A DNA stretch of 42,567 nt, taken from positions 1 through 42,567 of the forward strand of contig NZ_JHVC01000026.1 of NCBI RefSeq assembly GCF_000619945.1. Reading direction: 5' to 3'. Shown in pieces: positions 1 to 6,550 of this stretch (the first letter of the stretch is position 1; the number at the start of each line of letters is the position of its first letter). A program made the position numbers and the translations under genes. This DNA is from Clostridium lundense DSM 17049 (lineage in GTDB: Bacteria > Bacillota > Clostridia > Clostridiales > Clostridiaceae). The notes beneath the pieces were generated by a model. The model was not told the DNA's origin and made no database searches. It was given only the letters and a program-made list of their open reading frames with translations.

Positions 1-160
1 TAACAATAACATGAGATGTATTTAAATACATATGGTAGGGACTCATTTAACTTCAGGAGCTTAGTTTAACAATAACATGAGATGTATTTAAATCTGTAAA
101 TAAATGTGTTATACTCTGGATAATAAGTTTGTTTAACAATAACATGAGATGTATTTTTAA
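1..160 (+). CRISPR. CRISPR array 1 (trailer-proximal end; continues left of window)
   Basis: Two full 30-nt repeats (64-93, 131-160) and one cut by the window edge (1-27) are separated by spacers 28-63 (36 nt) and 94-130 (37 nt). The repeat begins GTTTAACAATAACATGAG and ends ATTTAAAT, the form typical of clostridial type I-B systems. The last copy (131-160) is degenerate at its 3' end (ATTTTTAA), marking the trailer end, so the leader lies upstream of the window. The repeat differs from arrays 2 and 3 (AACAATAAC against AACCTTAAC). No cas gene is present here. Confidence 0.95.
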
Positions 161-206
161 GCAATTGAGAGTTGAAAATTGAGAATTGAGAGTGAATGAA
201 GATTTC
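161..206 (+). repeat. Trailer repeat after array 1 (copy at 798-842)
   Basis: The sequence after the degenerate final repeat of array 1 (GCAATTGAGAGTTGAAAATT and onward) is nearly repeated after the degenerate final repeat of array 2 at 798-842 (GCAATTGAAAGTTGAGAATG). With the duplicated leader this shows that a whole leader-array-trailer unit was copied. No gene is visible between 161 and the leader at about 268. Confidence 0.7.
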
Positions 207-267
207 AGCTTTTTCATAGGAAAAGGCTTACTTGTTATGTCTTATTTGTTAAGTATTGTACTTTGAT

Positions 268-443
268 TTTTCCAAGTGAATTGCAAAGTGAAAGTGGATT
301 ACAGTTAATGATACCAGTGGTTTGCATAGGGTTTTCTATGAAAAATTGTATTTTATAAAATCATCTGGTAAATATTTTGACAAACCTTGAGTTTGCAATG
401 TTATATGATATTGTTAATTTTGAGGAATGTTGATTTTACGGTG
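268..443 (+). promoter_or_regulatory. CRISPR leader of array 2
   Basis: This AT-rich, ORF-free stretch directly abuts the first perfect repeat of array 2. It aligns along its whole length with 1116-1295, the stretch before array 3, sharing blocks such as CCAGTGGTTTGCATAG/CCAGTGGTTTGTATAG and AGGAATGTTGATTTTAC followed by GTG and the repeat. Position and conservation identify it as a leader, which in type I systems carries the pre-crRNA promoter and directs spacer integration. Confidence 0.8.
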
Positions 444-797
444 GTTAAACCTTAACATAAGATGTATTTAAATGCACCTTTAAATCTTCCCTTTTTAATT
501 TTAATTAGTTAAACCTTAACATAAGATGTATTTAAATAAGGCTTGAAACTATAGGAAACAATTTTAAAAAAGTTAAACCTTAACATAAGATGTATTTAAA
601 TTGATCTGCTTTAGTATTAAATAAAACAGCCTTAATTGTTAAACCTTAACATAAGATGTATTTAAATAAAGATGAAGTTTAAATTTATGCCACGTGTAAG
701 TGAGTTAAACCTTAACATAGGATGTATTTAAATATTATAAAGTAGTTAGATGTGGTTTTGAAACCATGTGAAACTTTAACATGGGATGTATTTTGAA
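444..797 (+). CRISPR. CRISPR array 2 (6 repeats, 5 spacers)
   Basis: Thirty-nt repeats begin at 444, 508, 572, 638, 704 and 768, with spacers of 34, 34, 36, 36 and 34 nt. The repeat begins GTTAAACCTTAACATAAG and ends ATTTAAAT. The copy at 704 carries AACATAGGATG instead of AACATAAGATG, and the last copy (768-797) is degenerate at both ends, so the array reads left to right from the leader. The size range fits type I-B. Spacer targets cannot be judged without a search. Confidence 0.96.
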
Positions 798-879
798 GCA
801 ATTGAAAGTTGAGAATGAAGAGTTGAGAGTGAATAAAGATTTTATTAAGAAGTCTGCTACTTTTTATAAACAGAGTTCT

Positions 880-1095
880 TGGCTTCAGAAGGAGTTTTTA
901 TTCCCACTGAAGCTTTATTAACAGGATTCTTAGGAGTTTTACTCCTTAGAAGTCGTTATCCTTTAGGAGAAATCGTTATCCAGGGACGTAGCCACTCTTT
1001 ACTCCCACTTTAAAGAAAAGCAGAGAACCCAAATCTTTGATTTGGTGTGAATCGCTTTCACAGAGTGCGATGGGAGTATTAGAGCGCGTAGTCAT
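880..1095 (+). repeat. Structured intergenic element between arrays 2 and 3
   Basis: No ORF is visible. The stretch holds a GCTTCAG...CTGAAGC hairpin (about 884-914) that recurs with its flanks at 10807-10863. It is followed by a block with the inverted pair ACTCCCA/TGGGAGT (about 990-1078) enclosing a CCAAATC/GATTTGG hairpin, and a GTCGTTATCC/ATCGTTATCC direct repeat. It is more GC-rich than its surroundings. I read it as a dispersed, structured intergenic repeat of unknown function; a terminator function is likely only for the first hairpin. Confidence 0.45.
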
Positions 1096-1115
1096 CGGAT
1101 AAATGGCAGATTATT

Positions 1116-1295
1116 AATTTTACCAAGTCAATTGCAAAATAAAAGTAGCTTAAAGTTAATGATGCCAGTGGTTTGTATAGTGTTTTCTATGAGAAATTGT
1201 ATTTTATAAAGTCACCTGGTAAATTTTCAAACAAAACTTGAGTTTCCAATGGTTATGTGCTATTGTTAATTTTAAGGAATGTTGATTTTACAGTG
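1116..1295 (+). promoter_or_regulatory. CRISPR leader of array 3 (paralogue of 268-443)
   Basis: This second copy of the leader is diverged by point changes and small gaps but collinear, and it ends at the first repeat of array 3. Keeping the leader next to only one spacer suggests a young or nearly inactive array made by leader duplication. Confidence 0.8.
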
Positions 1296-1389
1296 GTTAA
1301 ACCTTAACATAGGATGTATTTAAATCAAAATACCATATCAATACTCTTGTCTTTAATTCGTTAAACCTTAACATAGGATGTATTTAAAT
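1296..1389 (+). CRISPR. CRISPR array 3 (2 repeats, 1 spacer)
   Basis: Two identical 30-nt repeats (1296-1325, 1360-1389) with the AACATAGGATG variant flank one 34-nt spacer (1326-1359). The same variant occurs once in array 2 at 704, linking the arrays. There is no degenerate terminal repeat; the sequence after 1389 is unrelated AT-rich DNA. Confidence 0.9.
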
Positions 1390-1432
1390 AAATTTAAAAT
1401 ACATTGAAGGTTAGTAGATAGCATATTAGGAT

Positions 1433-1597
1433 ATGGAGAATAGAAAACCTAAAGCTGCTCCAAATTCATTAAAAACTGTAGTATTTAATAATATCTGTGA
1501 CTTCTGCAAAGAGTTAATATATGCGAGAGAGGAAATTTGTAGAGCTGAAGGATATGAAAACTATATTCATAAAAAATGTTTTAAAAAGAATAAGTAA
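1433..1597 (+). CDS. Small putative zinc-binding protein (54 aa)
   Basis: I do not recognise the family. The 54-residue product has a CDFC pair (residues 22-25), C36 and a C-terminal HKKC (46-49) followed by a basic tail, an arrangement that could bind one zinc ion. The start ATG has only a weak, close AGGA upstream, so translation is not certain. Its last 16 codons match a detached fragment at 10760-10807 (GYKNYIHEKCCKNNK), which suggests a real family with degraded relatives. It lies directly after array 3, but no functional link to CRISPR can be claimed. Confidence 0.45.
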   Translation: MENRKPKAAPNSLKTVVFNNICDFCKELIYAREEICRAEGYENYIHKKCFKKNK

Positions 1598-2000
1598 GAG
1601 ATAAACAGATTTCTAACATTCAATGGATTCCCTGTATGATAGAATTATCCAGTCAATGAAATAATAAAAAGCACATGTGTCTGATCCTGTAAGTTAGGGG
1701 GAGATGCATGTGCTTTAATTTGTTCTTTATAAATGATGAGTGATTCAATATATTTTCCAACATGGGGCATGTGGAGTGTGTAGCATTAATAGAGAAGAAA
1801 TAGGCTGAAATCAAAGGGTTAGAGAAATCTAGCCTTTTTTGTGTTTTATGTTCCCTCAAACTATTTGAGGGTATTTTTATTTTTAATTATAATCAACAAT
1901 AGATAAATAAAAAAATCAATAAGTGGATTGAAATAATTAATATATAAATTAAAATAATTAATTAATAAATAAAAAGATATAAAATAAATTAATTAAAGTA
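1598..2000. other. Intergenic region with hairpins
   Basis: No convincing gene. A long-loop inverted repeat AAAGCACATG (1668-1677)/CATGTGCTTT (1707-1716) has only a poor T-run. The stretch 1757-1806 resembles 3280-3330 (GTGGAGTGTGT/GTAGAGTGTGT followed by AGAGAAGAAATAG). The rest is extremely AT-rich and leads into the 2001-2028 promoter. Confidence 0.5.
1853..1884 (+). terminator. Intrinsic terminator
   Basis: An 8-bp stem, CCCTCAAA/TTTGAGGG with a 3-nt loop, is followed by a T-rich run. It ends transcription coming from the left and isolates the DUF2089 operon. Confidence 0.75.
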
Positions 2001-2028
2001 TTGAAAATATAAATATTAGTAGTATAAT
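2001..2028 (+). promoter_or_regulatory. Sigma-A-type promoter of DUF2089 operon
   Basis: TTGAAA (2001-2006), a 16-nt spacer and TATAAT (2023-2028) lie just upstream of the GGAG ribosome binding site at 2037-2040. Confidence 0.65.
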
Positions 2029-2050
2029 ACAATTATGGAGAGTGATTCGT

Positions 2051-2413
2051 ATGGCTTATAGAATATTAACTCAATGTCCTGTATGTAATTCCAAGCTTAC
2101 AGTTACAAAATTAAAATGCAAAAAATGTAATACTGTTATTGAAAATGACTTTGAACTTTCTAAGTTTTCTTACCTCACTATGGAGCAACTAAACTTTGCA
2201 GAAGTTTTCATAAAATGTAGAGGCAATATTAAAGACGTTGAAAAGGAACTTGGAATATCTTATCCTACGGTTCGAAGCAAAATTGAAGATTTAGTTGTTT
2301 CATTGGGGTATGCACCTATTAGGGAGAAAGCAGATAATAGTTCTGAAGTAATTGATAAACTTGAAAAAGGAGAAATTACAGCAGAACAAGCATTAAATTT
2401 ATTAAAAAAATAG
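2051..2413 (+). CDS. DUF2089 zinc-ribbon / HTH-like protein
   Basis: The 120-aa product opens with a zinc ribbon (C9-x2-C12 and C23-x2-C26). A helical section follows that resembles a helix-turn-helix (FIKCRGNIKDVEKELGIS), then a short C-terminal helical motif (VIDKLEKGEITAEQALNLL). This layout is that of DUF2089 proteins, thought to be regulators. The ATG at 2051 is preferred over a GTG at 2042 because GGAG at 2037-2040 is well spaced only for the former. It is first in a three-gene operon; the C-terminal motif recurs at the N-terminus of the next product, suggesting that the two proteins interact or share a partner. Confidence 0.85.
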   Translation: MAYRILTQCPVCNSKLTVTKLKCKKCNTVIENDFELSKFSYLTMEQLNFAEVFIKCRGNIKDVEKELGISYPTVRSKIEDLVVSLGYAPIREKADNSSEVIDKLEKGEITAEQALNLLKK

Positions 2414-2433
2414 GTTTAAAGGAGTTGTATTAA

Positions 2434-2802
2434 ATGAATGACGAGATTATGAAAGTATTAAACATGCTAGAAGAGGGAAAAATTGATGCGCAGAAAGCGG
2501 GAGAACTTATAGAGGTGTTAAATGCTTCTAAAAATAATGTTCCTACAGTAACTAATTCAGATAAAATGCTAAAGATTAGAGTTAATTCACAAAATGGAGA
2601 CAACGTAAATATAAATATACCCGTTAAGTTTATAAGAACCATAGGGGGTGCCATTAAGAGAATACCTAAGGTAGAAGGGATAGAGGGCATGGAGGATATA
2701 GACATTCAGGCTATTCTTCAGGCTGTAAGTGACGGACTGGACGGTAAGATTGTAGATGTGAAAAGTGAAAAAGGGGACAACGTTGAGATTATTGTTGAAT
2801 AA
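2434..2802 (+). CDS. SHOCT-like/YvlB-N motif protein of the DUF2089 operon
   Basis: This 122-aa soluble protein starts with the helical motif MLEEGKIDAQKAGELIEVL, very like the tail of the DUF2089 protein 20 bp upstream. It is followed by a beta-rich region (residues 46-122) rich in V, I, D and G. Such motifs occur at the N-termini of YvlB/LiaX-type envelope-stress proteins, so a link to envelope stress is possible but inferred. AAAGGAG precedes the ATG by about 9 nt. Confidence 0.7.
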   Translation: MNDEIMKVLNMLEEGKIDAQKAGELIEVLNASKNNVPTVTNSDKMLKIRVNSQNGDNVNINIPVKFIRTIGGAIKRIPKVEGIEGMEDIDIQAILQAVSDGLDGKIVDVKSEKGDNVEIIVE

Positions 2803-2870
2803 CAGAATTGAAGGCACAAGTAGTAATAATTCTTCTGTGCAGAAAAGGAATGTGGAAGGGAATCATTGCA

Positions 2871-3131
2871 ATGAGAATTTATATAAGAGAAAAAAATGGT
2901 AAGAAATTTTTTATTCCCCTACCTTTAAGTATTGCAAGTTTAGGATGTCGAATAGCTTCCTATGCTATAAAGAAATCTGGAAAGAATCTTAATCAGCAGC
3001 AAAGGGACATAATTGACTGCATAGATTTTAATGAGCTTGCTAAGAGCATAAAATATCTGAAGGGTTACAGAGGTCTAAAATTGGTGGAAGTCACATCAGC
3101 GGATGGCAATGAAGTAACCATAACTTTGTAA
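2871..3131 (+). CDS. Small hypothetical protein, third gene of DUF2089 operon
   Basis: The 86-aa product is basic, with a short hydrophobic stretch (FFIPLPLSIASLGCRIASYA, residues 13-32) and a C-terminal beta-like segment (KLVEVTSADGNEVTITL) resembling the tail of the preceding protein. The ATG at 2871 is chosen because GGAAGGG at 2854-2860 is correctly spaced; an upstream in-frame TTG at 2808 has no binding site. Family not recognised; similar small genes follow DUF2089 genes in clostridia. It is probably translated from the same message. Confidence 0.6.
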   Translation: MRIYIREKNGKKFFIPLPLSIASLGCRIASYAIKKSGKNLNQQQRDIIDCIDFNELAKSIKYLKGYRGLKLVEVTSADGNEVTITL

Positions 3132-3343
3132 ACAAAGTATTATCTTTTTACCAAAACCTATGTGGAGATTTGCGTATTGCTAAAACGAAAAATTATATAG
3201 AAATCCTTAATTTTAGGCACTACTCCAACCGCAATTTGTGCGTCTTGTGAAACTAACAACTACGTTCAGCGGTTCAATCAACATTACATGTAGAGTGTGT
3301 TGTGAAGATAGAGAAGAAATAGACTTTCTTGATTTACTCCTTA

Positions 3344-3372
3344 TTGACTTTTTCTACGCATAATAGTATAAT
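3344..3372 (+). promoter_or_regulatory. Strong promoter of the ABC-F/Cfr operon
   Basis: TTGACT (3344-3349), exactly 17 nt, and TATAAT (3367-3372) form a near-perfect vegetative promoter. Transcripts would start near 3380, giving a leader of about 400 nt before the ABC-F gene. Confidence 0.85.
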
Positions 3373-3403
3373 GATAAAAAAATTTGAAATTTGAGGTGAA
3401 AAA

Positions 3404-3424
3404 ATGATTAATTTTTCTTGCTAA
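3404..3424 (+). CDS. Leader peptide MINFSC
   Basis: A six-codon ORF has a good binding site (GAGGTG, 3393-3398, 5 nt before ATG) and sits about 25 nt into the transcript. It precedes a multi-stem region: AAGTACA 3431-3437 pairs with TGTACTT 3478-3484 and encloses AAACAG/CTGTTT. A terminator follows at 3564. A short, well-initiated ORF before a conditional terminator is the hallmark of ribosome-mediated transcription attenuation, known upstream of other ABC-F and rRNA methylase genes. The inducing drug cannot be read from the sequence. Confidence 0.7.
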   Translation: MINFSC

Positions 3425-3563
3425 TTTTTAAAGTACATTTAATACAAAGATAAACAGGTGCGTTCTGTTTGTTTTGTTGTACTTATGCAAGAAAGTTATT
3501 CTTTTTTCTCTTAATATATACACTTGTATTATGCTAATGATTAGCTTAACTACGTATATCTAT

Positions 3564-3604
3564 GAGCTGTAAGAATAATTAATTCTTGCGGCTCTTATTT
3601 TTTT
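3564..3604 (+). terminator. Attenuator terminator in the ABC-F leader
   Basis: A 12-bp stem (GAGCTGTAAGAA/TTCTTGCGGCTC, two G-T pairs) with a 7-nt loop is followed by TTATTTTTTT. It stands between the promoter plus first leader peptide and the structural genes, so by default it should cut off expression. Upstream pairing partners such as GCTAATGATTAGC (about 3533-3545) could contribute to an antiterminator, but I could not derive a unique one. Confidence 0.85.
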
Positions 3605-3638
3605 ATAAATAATTGGAATAAGGAGGATAAATAATATT

Positions 3639-3719
3639 ATGATAAATAAAGATACTTTGCTAACACATGATAATCTCCATATAGAGTTGGATACTGCAGG
3701 CGACACTTATATGGAGTAA
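3639..3719 (+). CDS. Second leader peptide (uORF A), 26 aa
   Basis: The ATG at 3639 follows AAGGAGG (3620-3626). The 26-residue product contains TH-x2-LH (residues 9-14), D18, D22 and ends in ME followed by tandem stop codons. The uORF before the Cfr gene (5272-5364) encodes a peptide that, from its internal Met, also has 26 residues and aligns without gaps, sharing MxN, TH-x2-LH, D18, D22 and a terminal ME. The coding sequence contains the 5' strands of the downstream pseudoknot, so a translating or stalled ribosome would remodel that RNA. Function is inferred. Confidence 0.75.
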   Translation: MINKDTLLTHDNLHIELDTAGDTYME

Positions 3720-3754
3720 TAACAAGATCGCCTATTGTTCCGACTTTGTTATTT
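3675..3754 (+). promoter_or_regulatory. Pseudoknotted leader RNA, copy A (before ABC-F)
   Basis: Helix P1 is CTCCATAT (3675-3682)/ATATGGAG (3709-3716). Helix P2 is AGAGTTGGA (3683-3691)/TCCGACTTT (3739-3747). A 6-bp pseudoknot joins AGGCGA (3698-3703) in the P1 interior to TCGCCT (3728-3733) after P1. An alternative stem, AATAACAA (3718-3725)/TTGTTATT (3747-3754), competes with P2. The 3' strand of P1 ends one base before the uORF stop. Copy B at 5320-5390 has the same helices with different sequences, which is compensatory change. It ends 17 nt before the AGGAGG of the ABC-F gene. Confidence 0.75.
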
Positions 3755-3784
3755 TTACTATTAAATACAGAGGAGGACAAAAAT

Positions 3785-5263
3785 ATGTCTTTAATAAATG
3801 TTACGAACTTAACCTTTGCTTATGAAGGTAGCTATGATAATATTTTTGAAAATGTAAGTTTTCAAATTGATACGGATTGGAAATTAGGCTTTACTGGAAG
3901 AAATGGAAGAGGAAAAACTACTTTTCTAAATCTTTTGCTTGGGAAATACGAATATAATGGAAACATTTCAGCTGATGTGACTTTTGAATATTTTCCTTAT
4001 GAGGTGCAGGAACAAAGCAATTTTACCCTAGATGTCATAAGGGAGATTAGTCCAAATTCAATGGATTGGGAAATAATAAAAGAATTATCTTTGTTAGATA
4101 TGGACTACGATGCTTTATATAGACAGTTTTACACACTATCTAAAGGAGAGCAGACCAAAGCATTGTTGGCTGCTATGTTTTTGAAGGAGAACTCCTTCTT
4201 ACTTATTGATGAGCCTACCAATCATTTGGATGCTGAAGCTAGGCAGAAACTAAGTAATTACTTGAAAAAAAAGAAAGGATTTATTCTGATTTCACATGAT
4301 AGGTCTTTTTTGGATAATTGTGTTGACCATATCTTATCTATTAATAAAACTAATATTGAAATACAAAAAGGTGATTTTTCTTCATGGTGGAGAAACAAAG
4401 AATTACAAGATGGTTTTGAGCTAGCAGAAAACGAAAAATTGAAAAAGGATATTAGCAGACTTTCCAGCTCGGCAAAACGTACATCTACATGGTCAGATAG
4501 TGTTGAAAGCAGCAAGCATGGAACTACTAATTCTGGGAGCAAATTAGATAAAGGATATGTTGGACATAAAGCTGCAAAAATGATGAAGCGTGCTAAAAAT
4601 ATAGAAGCTAGACAGCAAAGCATGATTGAGGAAAAATCAAAGCTTCTTAAAAATATTGAATCTAATGAAAGTTTAAAAATAGTATCACTTACTTTCCATG
4701 ATAAAAAGCTTGTAGAACTTACAGATGTTGCAATTGAGTATGGTGATAGAGCTATCTGTAAAGGAGTAAACTTCATTATAGAGCAAGGTGAAAGAATTGC
4801 TATTCAAGGAAAGAATGGCAGCGGAAAATCAAGTATATTGAAATTAATTTATGGAGAAGACATCCCCCATAGTGGAATTGTAAGAAAGAATAATAAGTTA
4901 ATAATTTCCTATGTTTCACAAGATACTTCAGATTTACATGGTAACTTATCTGAGTATGCAGATAAACACTGTATTGACGAGAGTTTATTTAAATCCATGC
5001 TTAGAAAACTTGATTTTTCAAGGGAACAGTTTGAAAAGAATATCGAGGATTTTAGTGGAGGACAGAAGAAAAAGGTATTGCTTGCCAAAAGTTTGTGTGA
5101 ACGGGCACATTTGTATATTTGGGATGAACCATTGAATTTTATTGATGTCATTTCTCGTATGCAGATTGAGAAATTGTTAATTGAACATGAGCTTACAATT
5201 TTGTTTGTTGAGCATGATAGTGCATTTTGTGAAAATGTTGCAACAAAAATAATAAAATTATAA
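3785..5263 (+). CDS. ABC-F ribosomal protection protein (clostridial CplR/Lsa/Vga type)
   Basis: The 492-aa cytosolic protein has two ATPase domains and no membrane segment, as expected of antibiotic-resistance ABC-F factors that enter the ribosomal E site and dislodge drugs from the peptidyl-transferase centre. Domain 1 has Walker A GRNGRGKT (38-45), signature LSKGEQ (about 118) and Walker B LLIDEPTNHLD (about 139). A charged interdomain linker spans roughly 195-300. Domain 2 has GKNGSGKS (about 342), FSGGQ (about 423) and the ABC-F-specific WDEPLNFIDV (about 446). The ATG at 3785 is set by AGGAGG at 3771-3776; an upstream in-frame TTG (3746) has no site. The length matches clostridial pleuromutilin-lincosamide-streptogramin A factors, but exact specificity is not shown. 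It is cotranscribed with the Cfr-like gene. Confidence 0.9.
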   Translation: MSLINVTNLTFAYEGSYDNIFENVSFQIDTDWKLGFTGRNGRGKTTFLNLLLGKYEYNGNISADVTFEYFPYEVQEQSNFTLDVIREISPNSMDWEIIKELSLLDMDYDALYRQFYTLSKGEQTKALLAAMFLKENSFLLIDEPTNHLDAEARQKLSNYLKKKKGFILISHDRSFLDNCVDHILSINKTNIEIQKGDFSSWWRNKELQDGFELAENEKLKKDISRLSSSAKRTSTWSDSVESSKHGTTNSGSKLDKGYVGHKAAKMMKRAKNIEARQQSMIEEKSKLLKNIESNESLKIVSLTFHDKKLVELTDVAIEYGDRAICKGVNFIIEQGERIAIQGKNGSGKSSILKLIYGEDIPHSGIVRKNNKLIISYVSQDTSDLHGNLSEYADKHCIDESLFKSMLRKLDFSREQFEKNIEDFSGGQKKKVLLAKSLCERAHLYIWDEPLNFIDVISRMQIEKLLIEHELTILFVEHDSAFCENVATKIIKL

Positions 5264-5271
5264 AGGTAGAA

Positions 5272-5364
5272 ATGGCAATTAATATGTTTAATGAGAATAT
5301 AAAAGTAACACACAATAGGCTCCATGCAAAGCCAGATGTTTTGAGCGACGCTTGCATGGAGTAA
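5272..5364 (+). CDS. Leader peptide (uORF B) before the Cfr-like gene, 30 aa
   Basis: It starts at ATG 5272 after a weak AAGGTAG, only 8 nt past the ABC-F stop, so it may be translated by coupling. From the in-frame ATG at 5284 the product is exactly 26 residues and aligns gap-free with uORF A (MxN, TH-x2-LH, D, D, terminal ME and TAA). The stop follows immediately after the 3' strand of P1 in the RNA element, as in copy A. Conservation of peptide as well as RNA argues that the nascent chain matters. Confidence 0.7.
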   Translation: MAINMFNENIKVTHNRLHAKPDVLSDACME

Positions 5365-5390
5365 TATAAGTCGCTAATTATACTGGCTTT
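5320..5390 (+). promoter_or_regulatory. Pseudoknotted leader RNA, copy B (before Cfr-like gene)
   Basis: Helix P1 is CTCCATGCAA (5320-5329)/TTGCATGGAG (5352-5361). Helix P2 is AAAGCCAG (5328-5335)/CTGGCTTT (5383-5390). The pseudoknot is AGCGAC (5344-5349)/GTCGCT (5370-5375). Order and spacing match copy A, with compensatory changes in all three helices. Conserved single-stranded pieces include GGAGTAATA, CTATTAA and the following GAGGAGGA. P1 and P2 share two bases at their junction, so both cannot be fully formed. This is intercistronic, so it can retune the second gene separately. Confidence 0.75.
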
Positions 5391-5425
5391 GCTTCCTAAC
5401 TATTAATAGTGAGGAGGAAGCCGAC

Positions 5426-6460
5426 ATGAAACAAATTAAAACGAAATATGGAAGAATAAAACAGATAATATCAAACCTAAAATTACCTGATTATAGATAC
5501 GAGCAGCTTACAAAAGCTATTTTTCATCAAAGAATAGATAATTTTGATGATATGCATATACTACCAAAAGCGTTAAGGGTAGCTTTAGTAAATGAGTTTG
5601 GAAAGAATGTATTTAGTGTAATACCTGTTTTTTCACAAGATTCTAAACAAGCTCAAAAATTATTATTTGAATTGACTGATGGAGAAAGAATAGAAGCTGT
5701 TAGACTAAAGTATAAACAGGGGTGGGAATCGTTTTGTATTTCTTCCCAATGTGGTTGTGGTTTTGGATGTCGTTTTTGTGCAACGGGAAGTGCTGGATTT
5801 AAACGTAATCTTACTGCTGATGAGATAACTGATCAATTACTTTATTTCTATTTTAATGACCATAGATTGAATAGCATTTCATTTATGGGAATGGGTGAGG
5901 CTTTTGCAAATCCGGAGTTATTTGATGCAGTAAAAATTTTAACTGATGAAAATTTATTTGGGCTAAGTCAACGAAAAATTACTATTTCAACAATTGGCAT
6001 TATACCAGGAATTCAAAGATTGACCAAAGAATTTCCACAAGTGAATCTGGCTTTTTCACTTCATTCACCATTTGAAAGTCAACGAAGTGACTTAATGCCT
6101 ATAAATAAAAGATTTCCATTGAATGAGGTAATGAAGACATTAGATGAACATATCATTCATACGGGACGACGAGTATTTATTGCTTATATTATGCTTAAAG
6201 GAATTAATGATTCCAAAGAACATGCAGAGGCAGTTATAGGGTTATTGAAAAATCGTGGTTCATGGGATCATTTATATCACATTGATTTGATACCGTATAA
6301 TTCTACGGACAAAACAACTTTTAAATTTCAATCTTCAAGTACTATTAAGCAATTTTGCAGTACATTAAAGAAAGCTGGTATTAGTGTAACTGTTAGAACA
6401 CAATTTGGTTCTGAAATTAGTGCTGCTTGCGGACAGTTGTGTTATGAAAATGAATTATGA
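5426..6460 (+). CDS. cfr-like: Cfr-type radical SAM 23S rRNA (adenine-2503-C8) methyltransferase
   Basis: The 344-aa product matches the RlmN/Cfr family: radical-SAM cluster C111-x3-C115-x2-C118 within QCGCGFGCRFCATG, GMGE at 155-158, and conserved catalytic cysteines at C104 and C335 (AACGQL). Cfr-specific signatures WESFCISSQCGC, LTxDEITDQ and STIGIIP favour Cfr over housekeeping RlmN. Cfr adds a C8 methyl to A2503 in the peptidyl-transferase centre, giving phenicol, lincosamide, oxazolidinone, pleuromutilin and streptogramin A resistance in known members; activity here is inferred. GAGGAGG (5411-5417) sets the start. It is the second gene of the operon with ABC-F and ends before a strong terminator. 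Confidence 0.92.
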   Translation: MKQIKTKYGRIKQIISNLKLPDYRYEQLTKAIFHQRIDNFDDMHILPKALRVALVNEFGKNVFSVIPVFSQDSKQAQKLLFELTDGERIEAVRLKYKQGWESFCISSQCGCGFGCRFCATGSAGFKRNLTADEITDQLLYFYFNDHRLNSISFMGMGEAFANPELFDAVKILTDENLFGLSQRKITISTIGIIPGIQRLTKEFPQVNLAFSLHSPFESQRSDLMPINKRFPLNEVMKTLDEHIIHTGRRVFIAYIMLKGINDSKEHAEAVIGLLKNRGSWDHLYHIDLIPYNSTDKTTFKFQSSSTIKQFCSTLKKAGISVTVRTQFGSEISAACGQLCYENEL

Positions 6461-6550
6461 TGTTAGTTCAAAAATATCCGTTTGAGTAAAGAAATAGTCT
6501 AATTTTAAAGGTCTTGAAGATTTTTAATTAAATATTGAAGAGTATTGTAT

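Noticed and set aside
1653..1859. A 68-codon minus-strand ORF after the CRISPR region
   Set aside because: No ribosome binding site, low-complexity composition and overlap with hairpins; looks like chance in AT-rich DNA.
2808..2870. N-terminal extension of the third DUF2089-operon gene from a TTG start
   Set aside because: No binding site at the TTG; a good one precedes ATG 2871.
3132..3343. Possible gene remnant before the ABC-F promoter
   Set aside because: A few bases resemble 1757-1806 but no frame or protein family can be followed.
4258..4776. Long minus-strand ORF inside the ABC-F gene, and similar ones inside proB, HelD and other genes
   Set aside because: Shadow frames of well-supported genes with no start signals and no family resemblance.
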